A program made the translations under genes and the position numbers. 64,000 nt of DNA, from the NCBI GenBank assembly GCA_018396755.1, contig JAGTQM010000001.1, positions 62,001-126,000 on the forward strand, written 5' to 3'. Shown here piece by piece: positions 15,993-25,921 of the stretch. How positions within the stretch are numbered: position 1 is the first letter of the stretch; each line of letters opens with the position of its first letter. The notes below the pieces were generated by a model. It worked only from the letters and a program-made list of their open reading frames with translations, was not told the origin of the DNA and did no database searches. The DNA is from Candidatus Bathyarchaeota archaeon. GTDB taxonomy: Archaea > Thermoproteota > CALKCG01 > B24.

Positions 15993-17093
15993 CTAATTTC
16001 TCCATGGCTTTTCAACTTCAACCTCTCTACCTAGGTTCGCAGACTTATATATTGCATCTAAGATCGATTGAACAATTATACCTTCATCAGCCGATGAGAA
16101 TAGAGGTTTTCCAATCTTTACAGACTCTATGAAGTTTGCTATACGCATATAGTATATGTCTACGTTTGGAAAGTGGTCAATAGGTTTAGCTGCTAAATTG
16201 AGTGGCCCATATGCTCGTTTATTAAATTCTTCGAGCTCTAAACCCTTGTAGATTTCAGGCGGATCCATCTGAGCCCCTCCTTCGTCCCCAAGTAATACTA
16301 AGTTGAAGACCCCTGGGCTGTTTATGTAGCTCGCCCAACTAGTTTCCATAATCATAGAAAGCCCTCCTTCAAATTTAATGAAGCCTATAGCCATATCCTC
16401 AACTTGGAAATCTTCAGGCCTCCACTTAGACCCCCAGCAACCCATTTCAGCATATTTCTTATTCCTACCAAATCTGGCGTATGTGACACCGGCAACTGTT
16501 TTAGGCTCTGGAAAACCTAGAACATACATAGCAGTATCTACTGCATAGCATCCTATGTCAAGCAGAGCACCTCCACCGGATAACTTCACGTCTATGAATG
16601 TTGGACTCGGTGGAATACCCCAACGTCTTAAATGTAGAGCTCTAGCATAGTATATGGAGCCGAGCTCACCAGATGCAACAATGCTCTTAAGCAATACTAT
16701 GGATGGGCTGAATCTCGTTTGGAAACCGACTATAAGTATGCGGTTTGTTTTCTTAGAAGTCTCCCACATTTCGACGGAGTCCTTTAGTGAGGCAGCCATA
16801 GGTTTTTCAACAAGTACATGTGCTCCAGCTTTCATAGCCGCTACAGACGGGCCTTTATGTGCTACATTAGGTGTACATACACTTACAGCATCCAAGCTTT
16901 CTTTATCAAGCATATCTTGGTAGTCTCCATAGTAAGCTGGGATGTTGAACCTTTTTGCAAAGTCTCTTGCTCTAGATGCCTCTATATCAGCGCAAGCAAC
17001 TACAGACACATCCTGCAGTTTGAGATAGTTTGGAACATGTGTACTTGAAGCAATGCCTCCACATCCTATTATACCAACTCTAACTTTATCCAT
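15993..17093 (-). CDS. Gfo/Idh/MocA-family oxidoreductase 2
   Basis: 366 residues. Rossmann motif VGIIGCGGIASSTHVPNY, EKP motif VEKPMAAS and the substrate-domain motif GGALLDIGCYAVDTAMYVLG, with the Asp and helix typical of glucose-fructose oxidoreductase-like members. It reads left from a short gap and ends 14 bases after the convergent taw1 gene. No sugar transporter or kinase is adjacent, so the substrate is open. Sequence differs clearly from the two other family members in the window, so these are old paralogues rather than a recent duplication. Confidence 0.85.
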   Translation of the reverse strand: MDKVRVGIIGCGGIASSTHVPNYLKLQDVSVVACADIEASRARDFAKRFNIPAYYGDYQDMLDKESLDAVSVCTPNVAHKGPSVAAMKAGAHVLVEKPMAASLKDSVEMWETSKKTNRILIVGFQTRFSPSIVLLKSIVASGELGSIYYARALHLRRWGIPPSPTFIDVKLSGGGALLDIGCYAVDTAMYVLGFPEPKTVAGVTYARFGRNKKYAEMGCWGSKWRPEDFQVEDMAIGFIKFEGGLSMIMETSWASYINSPGVFNLVLLGDEGGAQMDPPEIYKGLELEEFNKRAYGPLNLAAKPIDHFPNVDIYYMRIANFIESVKIGKPLFSSADEGIIVQSILDAIYKSANLGREVEVEKPWRN

Positions 17094-17128
17094 AATAGAT
17101 CAGCAGTATTTGAAAGCAGATAATAGAT

Positions 17129-18493
17129 TTAACTGTTTCTTCTTACAAGCTTAGCTATAAAAAAGCCGTTACACATATGTTTATACGGGTAAAGCCTTTT
17201 ACATTCTTTAAAACCTCTTAAGCCAGGATCTCCAATAGCACAATTTACCTGTTCAACGTCAAAGTCGGTGTTTAAATTTAGAAATTTCTCAACAACCATT
17301 TCATTTTCCTCAACCATTACGCTACATGTGGCGTAGACGATGCACCCATCCGGTTTAACAAAGTCTGCAGAGGAGAGGAGTATAGATAGTTGAAGTTCAG
17401 AAAACCTTCTAATCTGCTCGGGATAAATTTTCCATTTTAACGATGGATCCTTATGGAAAGCTCCAGTGTTAGAACATGGGGGATCTATAAGGACGATATC
17501 CGCTTCGAGCTTTAGTGGGTAAGTTTTAGATGCGTCCGCTAACACTATTTGAGCAATTGAAACACCCATCCTAGAGGTTTCTTTAAGCCATGTTTTAACA
17601 CGACTTTTTGAAAGCTCAATTGAGATTATACGGCCTTTATTCTCCATCAATTGAGCAAGGTGAGTTGTCTTAGACCCCGGTGCGGCGCATACATCTAATA
17701 CTGTAAAACCTGGTTTAGGTTCAGACGCTTCTACTGCTAAACAGCTCGATAAATCCTGAACATATAACCAGCCCAACTTATAGGCTTTCGATGCAACTAT
17801 AGGCTTTTTAGACTTGGTAACTTTGAAAACATAATTTAAACATTCAATTTTCTCAAATTCGAACCCTTCATTTGACAGTAGACTTAAAACAACATCTTCA
17901 GAAGCTTTAAGTGTATTCACTCTAAAATACGTTGGAGGAGGAACAGTTAAACTCTTTAAAAGTTTTAAACCGCTGATGAGGCCGAAATTTTTAACGGAGT
18001 ATTTTACAAACCAATCTGGACTTGAATATGAAAGTGATAAGTATTTTACCGGATCTTCCGTTAGGAGAAGTTCATTTATAGACGTTCTTTCAAGCCAAGA
18101 AAAGAGGCGAATGCATGAAGTGTACTCTTCTTTTTTAAGGATGTCTTTTAAAGCTTCGAAGAAAACATCGGTTTTTATAGAGGGATTATTATTTAATTTA
18201 AATTCATACGTTAAAATTTGAGAAGCATATTTAGCTGATTCTGAAAGCATTTTCAAAAATTCACCGTAAAATTCACTAAGAATGTAATCGATAAGTAGTC
18301 TATACTTTATAGTTTCAAATACTAAACGGTGAGATAATCCTATTACCTGACGATCTTCTTCAGAAAGAATATTTCTAGCTCTACTAGTAGCAGATTTTAA
18401 ACCCACACCTTCTTTCTCTTCAAGCTGGAAAATCTTAAATGCGAGTTTAAGAGCTCTCTCAACTATCATGAGCATTAGCCAGTGTATGCTCAT
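17129..18493 (-). CDS. RNA m5C methyltransferase (NOL1/NOP2/Sun family)
   Basis: 454 residues. N-terminal NusB/RsmB-like helical domain (about 1-170) and a PUA-proximal fold (FRVNTLKAS) precede a SAM-dependent methyltransferase domain: VLDVCAAPGSKTTHLAQL (SAM loop), DPPCSNTGAFHKDP (Cys in motif IV) and YATCSVMVEENE (catalytic Cys in motif VI). Both cysteines of m5C enzymes are present. The target is rRNA or tRNA cytosine-5; the NusB-like N-terminus resembles RsmB, so rRNA is plausible. Starts such as the internal ATGs near residues 7 and 9 are possible. It is divergent from polB. Confidence 0.88.
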   Translation of the reverse strand: MSIHWLMLMIVERALKLAFKIFQLEEKEGVGLKSATSRARNILSEEDRQVIGLSHRLVFETIKYRLLIDYILSEFYGEFLKMLSESAKYASQILTYEFKLNNNPSIKTDVFFEALKDILKKEEYTSCIRLFSWLERTSINELLLTEDPVKYLSLSYSSPDWFVKYSVKNFGLISGLKLLKSLTVPPPTYFRVNTLKASEDVVLSLLSNEGFEFEKIECLNYVFKVTKSKKPIVASKAYKLGWLYVQDLSSCLAVEASEPKPGFTVLDVCAAPGSKTTHLAQLMENKGRIISIELSKSRVKTWLKETSRMGVSIAQIVLADASKTYPLKLEADIVLIDPPCSNTGAFHKDPSLKWKIYPEQIRRFSELQLSILLSSADFVKPDGCIVYATCSVMVEENEMVVEKFLNLNTDFDVEQVNCAIGDPGLRGFKECKRLYPYKHMCNGFFIAKLVRRNS

Positions 18494-18584
18494 TTATTTT
18501 AAACTTGCTTAAAAATATTGGTTTAATTGGATATTTGATGCATTGTATTGACTGTTTTGCAAAGAATAATACAAATATCTAAGG

Positions 18585-21251
18585 TTGTCATTAGTTTTTA
18601 ATGAGAAGAAGATGCCTTCTAAAACCCATACTCTTATGGATTTTCTAGCTAAGAAAACAAATGAAGGGAAAATAGCAGTGGAAGAAGAGCACGTTGAAGA
18701 GATACAACCTTCAAAAGTTAAAACTAGTAGAGGCGAGGAAGTGAAAGATATACCTCTAAGCTACTTAATATCAGCAACTTATGATGGAGAGAGGGGGGCC
18801 GTTTGCTTAAAACTATACAATGAAACTGAGCAAAAAATATACCTATGGTATGATAATACGGACTACAAACCCTATTGTTTAAGCGATTTGCCACCTGAAG
18901 AAGTGAAAGAGGTCCCCGGAATTATAAATCATCCTGGATTTCAACGGTTGGAAATTGTCGAAAAATATGATTCATTGAATTACAGGGGAAAACTGATGAC
19001 TAAGATAGTGGCTAAAGACCCGCTTTCTATAGGTGGGAGGATTGGAAATTCCATAAGAGATATTCTCCCTAAGGCTTGGGAGGCTGATATAAAGTTTCAT
19101 GAAAACTACGTTTTTGACAGAAGATTAAAAGTTGGCATGCCATATAAAGTTGAAGATAGCAAGCTTATACCAGTTGAATACGAGCTTCCGGATGAAGTAC
19201 TGAGAATAATTAAAAGTATTTTTAAAGACGAGCCTGAAGAGTATGTGGAATACGTTATTAGATGGCTTAGTTTATTGGAGCTCAAAGTCCCGAAGATATC
19301 TAGATTAGCAGTAGACATAGAGGTTGCAGGTGAAGTGATTACAAGGGTTCCGAATCCTAAGGAGGCAAAAGATCCAATTGTTGCTGTTTCTCTAATAGGG
19401 TCTGATGGATTACGTAAAGTCATATTATTGAAGAGGAAGGGAGTGGAGGAAGGAGTGGAAGATGTCGATGCTGAAATTGAATATTTTGATAGCGAAAAAG
19501 AGCTTATACTGAAGGTTTTCAATTATCTGGAGAAATATCCTTTCATCTTAACATTTAATGGTGATGACTTCGACCTACCATATCTCTATTACAGAGCAAG
19601 GAGGCTTGGTGTAGAAGTGGATAAGATACCTATAGAACGTGGTAGAGATTCCACCTTGATAAAAAATGGAGTACACATAGACCTTTACAAGTTTTTCTTC
19701 AACAAGTCTATACAGGTTTACGCTTTCGGTCAGAAATACCGTGAAAATACGCTCGACGAAATAGGTGACGCCTTACTTGGAATGGGAAAGGTAGATATTG
19801 AAATACCTATTAGCGAGCTTACATACATGGAGCTTGCCAAATATTGTCTTAGGGATTCTGAGATAGTCTACGGATTAACATCGATGAACAATGATTTAGT
19901 CATGAAGCTTATACTTGTTCTCGCAAGGATAACCTCTACTCCAGTTGAAGATTTAACTAGACAAGGCATATCAAACTGGATAAGGAATATGATGCTTTAT
20001 GAACACCGCGTACGAGGATGGCTAATACCTAGAAAGGAAGACCTCTTAGCGATAAAAGGTAAGATCACGACGAAAGCCATTATAGAAGGGAAGAAGTATA
20101 GAGGTGGAGAAGTTATAACACCTAAACCAGGTGTTCACTTCAACGTAGCGGTTTTAGACTTTCAATCCATGTATCCCTCCATAGTTAGACAGTACAATAT
20201 AAGCTATGAAACGTTGAATTGCAACCATCAAGAGTGTAGATCCAACATCGTTCCTGGAACAACTCACTGGATTTGCACGAAGGATAGGGGATTGACAAGC
20301 CTACTTATAGGCTCTCTTAAGGATGTTAGAGTTAAATGGTATAAACCCAGGTCAAAAGATAAAAGCCTATCCTCCGAAGTTAGAGAATGGTATAACGTTG
20401 TTCAAAGCAGTCTAAAGGTTATTTTAAATGCCTCTTATGGAGTGTTTGGAGCTGAGAACTTTGCACTCTATTGTCCAACAGTTGCAGAGGCAATAACATC
20501 TATAGGGAGATATGTTATAACAAGAACGGTTGAAAAAGCAGAATCTCTAGGAGTTGAAGTGATATATGGCGATACGGATTCACTATTCTTAAAGTCTCCG
20601 ACAAAGAGCCAGATTGAAGCGCTTATGAACTGGGCTGAAAAAGAGCTTGGCATGGAGCTTGACATAGACAGAATCTACAGATACGTTGTGTTAAGCTCTA
20701 GAAAAAAGAACTATCTTGGTGTTTACCAAGATGGCACAGTAGATGTTAAAGGATTAACTGGCAAAAAACGCCACATTCCAGATTTCATTAAAGACGCATT
20801 CATGGAGATGATGAAGATTCTCGGCTCCGTTAACAGCTTTGAAGACTTTGAAAAAGCCAAGGAAAGCATAATAGAGCTTTACAAAGAAAGCTACAATAGG
20901 ATAAAACGTGGAAATGTACCGATAGATAAACTTGCATTTAAAGTCATGCTTAGTAGATCCCCCGAGGGATATGTGAAAACGACGCCTCAACACGTTAAAG
21001 CCGCATTACTTTTAAAACAGAAAGGGATTGATGTAAGAGCAGGAGATATTATATCTTTCGTTAAAGTTGCAACAGACCCCGGTGTCAAACCGATACAACT
21101 CATAAGAAGCACAAGTGAGATAGATACAGACAAGTATATTGAGTATCTTGAAAGTACGTTTGAACAAGTTCTTGACGCTTTAGATATAGACCTCATAAGC
21201 ATGGCCGGTAGCAGATCACTATGGAGCTTTATGCCCTCGAAAAAGCAGTAG
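18585..21251 (+). CDS. polB: B-family DNA polymerase
   Basis: 888 residues with all proofreading and polymerase motifs. Exo I LAVDIEV (Asp244, Glu246), Exo II LTFNGDDFDLPY (about 322-333), Exo III YCLRDSEIVYG (about 420-430). Polymerase A LDFQSMYPSI (about 524-533), motif B KVILNASYGVFG (about 611-622), motif C YGDTDSLF (661-668, catalytic Asp663 and Asp665). These show an active polymerase with 3'-5' exonuclease. The start is TTG with AAGG just upstream; ATG 18612 is an alternative. Single gene, divergent from the m5C methylase. Confidence 0.93.
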   Translation: MSLVFNEKKMPSKTHTLMDFLAKKTNEGKIAVEEEHVEEIQPSKVKTSRGEEVKDIPLSYLISATYDGERGAVCLKLYNETEQKIYLWYDNTDYKPYCLSDLPPEEVKEVPGIINHPGFQRLEIVEKYDSLNYRGKLMTKIVAKDPLSIGGRIGNSIRDILPKAWEADIKFHENYVFDRRLKVGMPYKVEDSKLIPVEYELPDEVLRIIKSIFKDEPEEYVEYVIRWLSLLELKVPKISRLAVDIEVAGEVITRVPNPKEAKDPIVAVSLIGSDGLRKVILLKRKGVEEGVEDVDAEIEYFDSEKELILKVFNYLEKYPFILTFNGDDFDLPYLYYRARRLGVEVDKIPIERGRDSTLIKNGVHIDLYKFFFNKSIQVYAFGQKYRENTLDEIGDALLGMGKVDIEIPISELTYMELAKYCLRDSEIVYGLTSMNNDLVMKLILVLARITSTPVEDLTRQGISNWIRNMMLYEHRVRGWLIPRKEDLLAIKGKITTKAIIEGKKYRGGEVITPKPGVHFNVAVLDFQSMYPSIVRQYNISYETLNCNHQECRSNIVPGTTHWICTKDRGLTSLLIGSLKDVRVKWYKPRSKDKSLSSEVREWYNVVQSSLKVILNASYGVFGAENFALYCPTVAEAITSIGRYVITRTVEKAESLGVEVIYGDTDSLFLKSPTKSQIEALMNWAEKELGMELDIDRIYRYVVLSSRKKNYLGVYQDGTVDVKGLTGKKRHIPDFIKDAFMEMMKILGSVNSFEDFEKAKESIIELYKESYNRIKRGNVPIDKLAFKVMLSRSPEGYVKTTPQHVKAALLLKQKGIDVRAGDIISFVKVATDPGVKPIQLIRSTSEIDTDKYIEYLESTFEQVLDALDIDLISMAGSRSLWSFMPSKKQ

Positions 21252-21343
21252 CTTAAAGCGGAAAAATGATATCAATCAACATAACGTATAGTCAAAAAAT
21301 GGTTTCGATGAAATCAAACATGCATACGAAGCTACTTTAGGTT

Positions 21344-22222
21344 TCAAAAATCATTTCTTAACTTTAAAACCTTTGCTATATTTGCATTTGAATCTATTAA
21401 CGGCTTTATCTTCCCTTCACCTGATGTCATTATAGTTGTTACTCCAGGACCATGCCCTGCTAATACACAGTCTGTATGAACGACAATACCTATGGAAACA
21501 GCTCCACTACGATAAATTCGCCCATATGTATGGTCTGCATCCATTATCGCTACAAGATCTCCTAGTCTAAGATCTTCTAAATGATATTCATTTACAATAG
21601 CTTTATCGAAGAGCTGAATGTCGTAATCGCCACTATACACCTGTATATCTCCTAAGCCTGAACCCATTATCGATGCAGGTACTAAATGGGTGACCGGAAC
21701 CGCTAAACAGCCATCTTCAAACCTTAAATTCAATAGATTCAATACTTTAGGGTCTAGATTCATAACTCTAACGCTTGGAATATTCAGTATTTTTAAGCCA
21801 ACGCCGTAGGCTTTAACCAGAACATTATCACCTATGTTAAGTTTGTCTAAAACCTCTGACGGAAAGTCTACCATAACGTGTTCAATTCCTCCATGCTTAC
21901 CGACGACTGTACCCCTAGAACCTTTAGCATCACCTGAAACTACTATGGCTTCATTTCCTATACATGATAGGGTATTTAGAGCTCTATTGGCGTCATTATT
22001 TGCATTTTTAATACTTACACCTGGTTCAACGTGATCCGCCATCCATCCGGTTGCATAGTCTCCAGCACGTAAATTATACCGGATCCCTCCTACGCTCGGT
22101 AAAACCATTGGCTCACCGAAGGCAGATATTTGATACGGATAGTGTATAGTAGGGCTTGAAACAGCTCCAGTAACTGAAACTTTAATAAGCCTATTCTCGT
22201 TCGTCTCCAAGATTTGAGACAT
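21344..22222 (-). CDS. DUF4438 family protein
   Basis: 292 residues, matching the DUF4438 family by overall pattern: ISAFGEPMVLPSVGGIRYN, the GDAKGSRGTVVGKHGGIEH loop, and a C-terminal half with GDLVAIMDADHTYGRIYR followed by GHGPGVTTIMTSGEG. The family has solved structures but no established activity. Start ATG at 22222; ATs-rich upstream DNA carries the promoter. It is convergent with polB and has no operon partner. I infer only a soluble cytoplasmic enzyme-like fold. Confidence 0.7.
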   Translation of the reverse strand: MSQILETNENRLIKVSVTGAVSSPTIHYPYQISAFGEPMVLPSVGGIRYNLRAGDYATGWMADHVEPGVSIKNANNDANRALNTLSCIGNEAIVVSGDAKGSRGTVVGKHGGIEHVMVDFPSEVLDKLNIGDNVLVKAYGVGLKILNIPSVRVMNLDPKVLNLLNLRFEDGCLAVPVTHLVPASIMGSGLGDIQVYSGDYDIQLFDKAIVNEYHLEDLRLGDLVAIMDADHTYGRIYRSGAVSIGIVVHTDCVLAGHGPGVTTIMTSGEGKIKPLIDSNANIAKVLKLRNDF

Positions 22223-22326
22223 GAAACATTATTTCTAGAATATACTATTTAAGTTAAACCCTTTAGCATTCATTCAAAGACCTCTATATATAACCTTCAG
22301 AATTGCAAGTAGAAGTTGATCAATGG

Positions 22327-22782
22327 TTAATATGGAATAGCGTTTAATTTACTAAGCGAAGAAATTGCGTAAAACGTATCTTCTAACGTTGAAATCCCTA
22401 GATTTATTGACCTTCTAAAACCACCCTTAGGGTTATAACAGCTGTAGATAAAGTTGCCATGCATGTTTGAAAACAGCGGTTTAATGTTTAGTAAATCCAT
22501 CACTTGGAGACCATAGTAGGTATACTCTAGAGAATATGAATGTGGAACATCCGGTTTGATTTTAAAACCTCCTGAGCGATTATCACATTCATATATCCAC
22601 TTTATAGTATTCTATAAATCTAGATTATCAATATCAAGAGGACTCTTTAGATTTATTAAAACAGATAGCGTGTGAAAAGTCTCATCTACATATGATTCAT
22701 TCAATCCAAAACCACCATCTTTATTTTTGAGCTTTAAAACGAGCCCGATTATATACCAAGCTTTCACTATGTATAATACCTG
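22327..22782 (-). pseudogene. Prenyltransferase/squalene-cyclase repeat protein remnant
   Basis: Reading leftward from 22782 to the TAA at 22327-22329 gives about 150 codons interrupted once by TAG at 22612-22614. The translation shows three alpha-alpha-toroid repeats of the prenyltransferase/terpene cyclase type: NKDGGFGLNESYVDETFHTL, then NRSGGFKIKPDVPHSYSLEY, then NPKGGFRRSINLGISTLEDT. No start codon other than a GTG at 22767 is available and full proteins of this fold exceed 250 residues, so this is a truncated, decayed gene. Its 5' edge meets the decayed ChrB-like gene. Confidence 0.6.
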
Positions 22783-23161
22783 TTAGTGAAACATTAAACA
22801 AGGAGATTTTAAAAGCCTTAGAAGAATTAAGAGAGGTAGAGTTTACAGTTTTCATATCAAAACCATTAAGGGATGAGGATTTAAAAATATCTTTCAAAAA
22901 TTTAAAGAGAACAGAGAAAGAGAATACATGGAGATAGTTGAAGAGTGTAGAGAGTTTCTAGAAGAAATAGAGAAGAGTATAAACTTAGATAATCTTACCG
23001 AAGAAGAATATGAAGAATTAGAAGCATTAAATAAATGGTACAAGAGAGTGATGGAAAGAGACCTATGGGGAACACCTACGAAGAAGGAAGTAGAATCTTA
23101 TCTTGAAAAATGTAAAGAAGCATTATTTTCATTTGTAGAAAAAATACTTGAGAAAAAATAA
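22773..23161 (+). pseudogene. ChrB-like regulator, N-truncated and frameshifted
   Basis: Two frames join into one protein. The first (22773 to about 22900) reads IIPVSETLNKEILKALEELR, then VEFTVFISKPLRDEDLKI; the second, open to 23161, reads KFKENREREYMEIVEECREF and onward. The N-terminal about 50-60 residues expected of ChrB-type (chromate-resistance regulator-like) proteins are missing. The frames would be joined by adding one A in the run CAAAAATTT near 22903, so a single-base deletion explains the break. An ORF of 77 codons (ATG 22928) survives and might still be translated. ChrB assignment rests on the pattern of basic and acidic helices, so it is moderate. Confidence 0.5.
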
Positions 23162-23284
23162 GCTGATTAACATAGGAACAATTTACGTTAGAAATATAAA
23201 AATCCGACTGAAGATTGGACACACATTATGGTGTAAAGTTTATCAGCTTGGATGGTGTTTCTTTCTTATACGAGTGGTCCATAA

Positions 23285-24526
23285 ATGTCAAAAGTCTACG
23301 AAAAAGCTCCCGAGTGCAATATAGGTACTGCAGGGCACGTCGACCATGGCAAAACTACGCTCGTAGAAGCGCTTACTGGCATTTGGACAAGTAGACATAG
23401 CGAGGAAATAAAGCGAGGTATAACTATTAAATTAGGGTATGCTGATGCGGGGTTTTATAAGTGTCCAGTTTGCCCACCTCCAAAATGCTACTCAACTCAA
23501 CCAGTATGCGCAAACTGTGGATCTAAAACGGAGCTTCTGAGGGTTGTAAGTTTTGTGGATGCTCCGGGTCATGAAGTGCTTATGGCGACTATGCTTTCAG
23601 GTGCAGCGGTTATGGATGGTGCTATGCTTGTTATAGCTGCTAATGAGACGTGCCCCCAACCTCAGACAAAGGAGCATCTAGCTGCTTTAGAAGTAGCTGG
23701 AGTTAAGAATATTGTAATTGTTCAAAATAAGATTGAGCTTGTGACTTCGCAGGAGGCGCTGAAAAACTATCAGCAGATTAAGGAGTTCGTTAAAGGTACG
23801 ATAGCTGAGAATGCTCCTATAATACCCGTATCTGCTCAGAACAAGGTTAACATAGATTATTTAATAGAAGCCATTGAAAAGCATATACCTACACCTAAAC
23901 GGGACCTAGCAAAACCACCTATAATGTACATTGTAAGGTCATTTGACGTTAATAAACCTGGGACAAGAGCTATAGAGCTTTCCGGAGGGGTAGTCGGAGG
24001 GACTATAGTTCAAGGCGTACTTAGAGTTGGAGATGAGGTTGAAATACGTCCAGGAATAATATCAACCGACGATTCTGGTCGAAGTATAGCCCAACCTCTA
24101 ATAACTAGGATCGTTTCATTGAAACATGGAGGTTTAAATGTTGATGAAGCTAGATGTGGTGGATTGGTGGGTGTGGGTACAAGTTTAGATCCAAGTTTAA
24201 CTAAAGCCGATAATCTTGCTGGAAACTTAATTGGTAAGCCAAGTATGCTACCTGATATAGTTAATGAGATAACATTGGATACTTCACTTTTTGAAACAGT
24301 AGTTGGAGCCGTGAAACAGCTTAAAGTAGAGAAGATCAAGCCTAAAGAGCCTCTACTTTTAAATATTTTAACAGCCATAACGCTTGGTGTCGTGAAAGAC
24401 GTTAGAGAAAACCGTGTAATGGTAAACCTTAAAAAGCCAGTATGTACTTCAAAAGGGCAAAGAGTTGCTGTAAGCCGTAGAATAAATGATAGATGGAGGC
24501 TTATAGGATACGGTGTAATCATTTGA
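23285..24526 (+). CDS. eif2g: Translation initiation factor 2 gamma subunit
   Basis: 413 residues, the GTPase subunit of archaeal IF2 that carries Met-tRNAi to the ribosome. G1 [12 protein letters not shown] (about 14-25), the ITIKLGYAD switch I region, a zinc-binding knuckle (CPVCPPPKC then CANCG) typical of a/eIF2-gamma, DAPGH (G3) and NKIELV (G4). Domains II and III follow with the expected length. ATG 23285; a promoter must lie in the about 120 bases after the ChrB remnant. It overlaps the next gene by the TTGA start/stop junction, so aIF2-gamma and the PIN protein are cotranscribed, a common archaeal pairing. Confidence 0.95.
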   Translation: MSKVYEKAPECNIGTAGHVDHGKTTLVEALTGIWTSRHSEEIKRGITIKLGYADAGFYKCPVCPPPKCYSTQPVCANCGSKTELLRVVSFVDAPGHEVLMATMLSGAAVMDGAMLVIAANETCPQPQTKEHLAALEVAGVKNIVIVQNKIELVTSQEALKNYQQIKEFVKGTIAENAPIIPVSAQNKVNIDYLIEAIEKHIPTPKRDLAKPPIMYIVRSFDVNKPGTRAIELSGGVVGGTIVQGVLRVGDEVEIRPGIISTDDSGRSIAQPLITRIVSLKHGGLNVDEARCGGLVGVGTSLDPSLTKADNLAGNLIGKPSMLPDIVNEITLDTSLFETVVGAVKQLKVEKIKPKEPLLLNILTAITLGVVKDVRENRVMVNLKKPVCTSKGQRVAVSRRINDRWRLIGYGVII

Positions 24527-24960
24527 CGGTTAAATTGGTTGTAGATGCAAGCTTTCTCCTTGAGTGTATCCGAAGAAAGATCGACATAATCGAGAAGCTA
24601 GAAGAGAAATTGAATTCACGAGTTAGAATAGTTGTTTTAAAGCCCGTTTATGATGAAATGCTTAGATTAAGCATGGGCTCTGATAGGAAAAGCCGTTATG
24701 CTAGGCTTGCAATTCAGCTACTAAGTAGAGTTGAAATGGAGCTGGTAGAGGTAGATGGTAAAGAACCTGTGGATACAATCATAGAGCAGTATGCTTACAA
24801 ATTGAAGACCCCTGTGGCTACCAATGATTTAAATCTTAAAAAACGGTTAGTAAAGTTAAAAATACCAGTTTTATACGTTAGAGGGCTTTCAAGAATAGAT
24901 ATCGACTGGGGAGAATACCTAGGCATAGTTAAGGAATCACCAGGTCAGCAATGTCGATAG
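24523..24960 (+). CDS. PIN-domain RNase-like protein
   Basis: 145 residues. PIN nuclease fold with conserved acidic residues VVDASFLLE (first Asp), VYDEMLRLS (Glu/Asp) and ATNDLNLKK (third Asp, TNDxxL). I start it at TTG 24523, which overlaps the aIF2-gamma stop (TTGA) and begins [11 protein letters not shown]; the longer frame from 24493 lies inside the upstream gene. PIN proteins next to aIF2-gamma are frequent in archaea and are thought to act on rRNA or mRNA rather than as toxins. No antitoxin is adjacent. The 3' end overlaps the convergent PhoU-type gene by 32 bases. Confidence 0.82.
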   Translation: MTVKLVVDASFLLECIRRKIDIIEKLEEKLNSRVRIVVLKPVYDEMLRLSMGSDRKSRYARLAIQLLSRVEMELVEVDGKEPVDTIIEQYAYKLKTPVATNDLNLKKRLVKLKIPVLYVRGLSRIDIDWGEYLGIVKESPGQQCR

Positions 24961-25858
24961 AGATATTGCAGATTCTTGTGAATTCAGGGATTAGGAAGCT
25001 CATCTTCTCTAGGTTGATTGAAGATATGGCACGGTTAAACTGCTCTTTTTCAACTCTAGCAAACTCTGCTTTTCTGAAGTCTTTAGTTAGAAAAGCCTCC
25101 ATAGATTTCACGTATATGCTTGTTAACGTTTCTAGTATTGCCTTAACATTTTCAACCGCCATATCATTAAAATTCTGCTCTCCAAGAAGCTTTTCAGATA
25201 TTGAAACTATACAGTCAGCTATAGACTCTATAAAGAAGGCAACTAGACGATAATCCATACAGTCTAACGGAGAAATGCCAAGCTTACTACTTAGTGAGGG
25301 ATTTTGAATAGCCATTCTTAAAATACGTACTAGCAGGAAGTATAACTTGTCGACCTCATCATCCCTTATTACTATCGATTCGAGTAAACTATGATCTGTT
25401 AAGGCATCTTTAAGGTCTTTAAGCATTGCTACTGTAAGCAGATACTCTCTACGTAGAACTTTTATAGGTGGAACTGAGGCTGGTTCTATAAAACATTGAA
25501 GCTCTATTGACGACGCAGATTCTTCAACTATCTCTAAACCTATAAGTCTCCTCGCCAAGCTTTTAATTCTCTCCCTATCCGTAAGAGTTATTCTACCGCT
25601 TGAAGATCTTACAATAATCGAATCGTATCCAAGCCAATAACGACTTGTAATCTTTTTCTCAACATCTGGAGAAATCTCGATAAGAACACTTTTAGACGTG
25701 TTTTTAACCCTTTCAACTGGGTAGAGGATTAAAGCACCATCCTCTCTCTCCTCTATGAAAAGGGGAGAGCCTTTCCTTAAACCGTGACGTGAAGCCCACG
25801 GCTTAGGAAGCGATATGAAAAGAGAGCCCGAGCTAAATTGAACCTTTCTGATTTCCAC
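24929..25858 (-). CDS. AbrB/SpoVT-PhoU phosphate regulator-like protein
   Basis: 309 residues. The N-terminal about 50 residues form a SpoVT/AbrB DNA-binding swapped hairpin (VQFSSGSLFISLPKPWASRH, with LRKGSPL). The rest (about 120-305) is helical with two PhoU-like repeats (VIRDDEVDKLYFLLVRIL is the conserved acidic E/D-xxD helix that binds metal). This architecture is common in archaea and is annotated as phosphate uptake regulator. No pst genes are adjacent. ATG at 25858 is well placed for the AbrB domain. Confidence 0.8.
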   Translation of the reverse strand: MEIRKVQFSSGSLFISLPKPWASRHGLRKGSPLFIEEREDGALILYPVERVKNTSKSVLIEISPDVEKKITSRYWLGYDSIIVRSSSGRITLTDRERIKSLARRLIGLEIVEESASSIELQCFIEPASVPPIKVLRREYLLTVAMLKDLKDALTDHSLLESIVIRDDEVDKLYFLLVRILRMAIQNPSLSSKLGISPLDCMDYRLVAFFIESIADCIVSISEKLLGEQNFNDMAVENVKAILETLTSIYVKSMEAFLTKDFRKAEFARVEKEQFNRAISSINLEKMSFLIPEFTRICNISIDIADLVIP

Positions 25859-25921
25859 AGAAAAAATAATAGAGAAACTACCTTAAAATCTTAAATGACA
25901 CTTTTAGATATTTTAAAGACC

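Noticed and set aside
22612-22614. Pyrrolysine at TAG in the toroid fragment
   Set aside because: The fragment is truncated at its 5' end and has no start; no pyrrolysine gene is visible in this window.
22928-23161. Independent small gene at 22928
   Set aside because: Similar protein text continues upstream in another frame, so it is better read as the 3' part of a broken gene.
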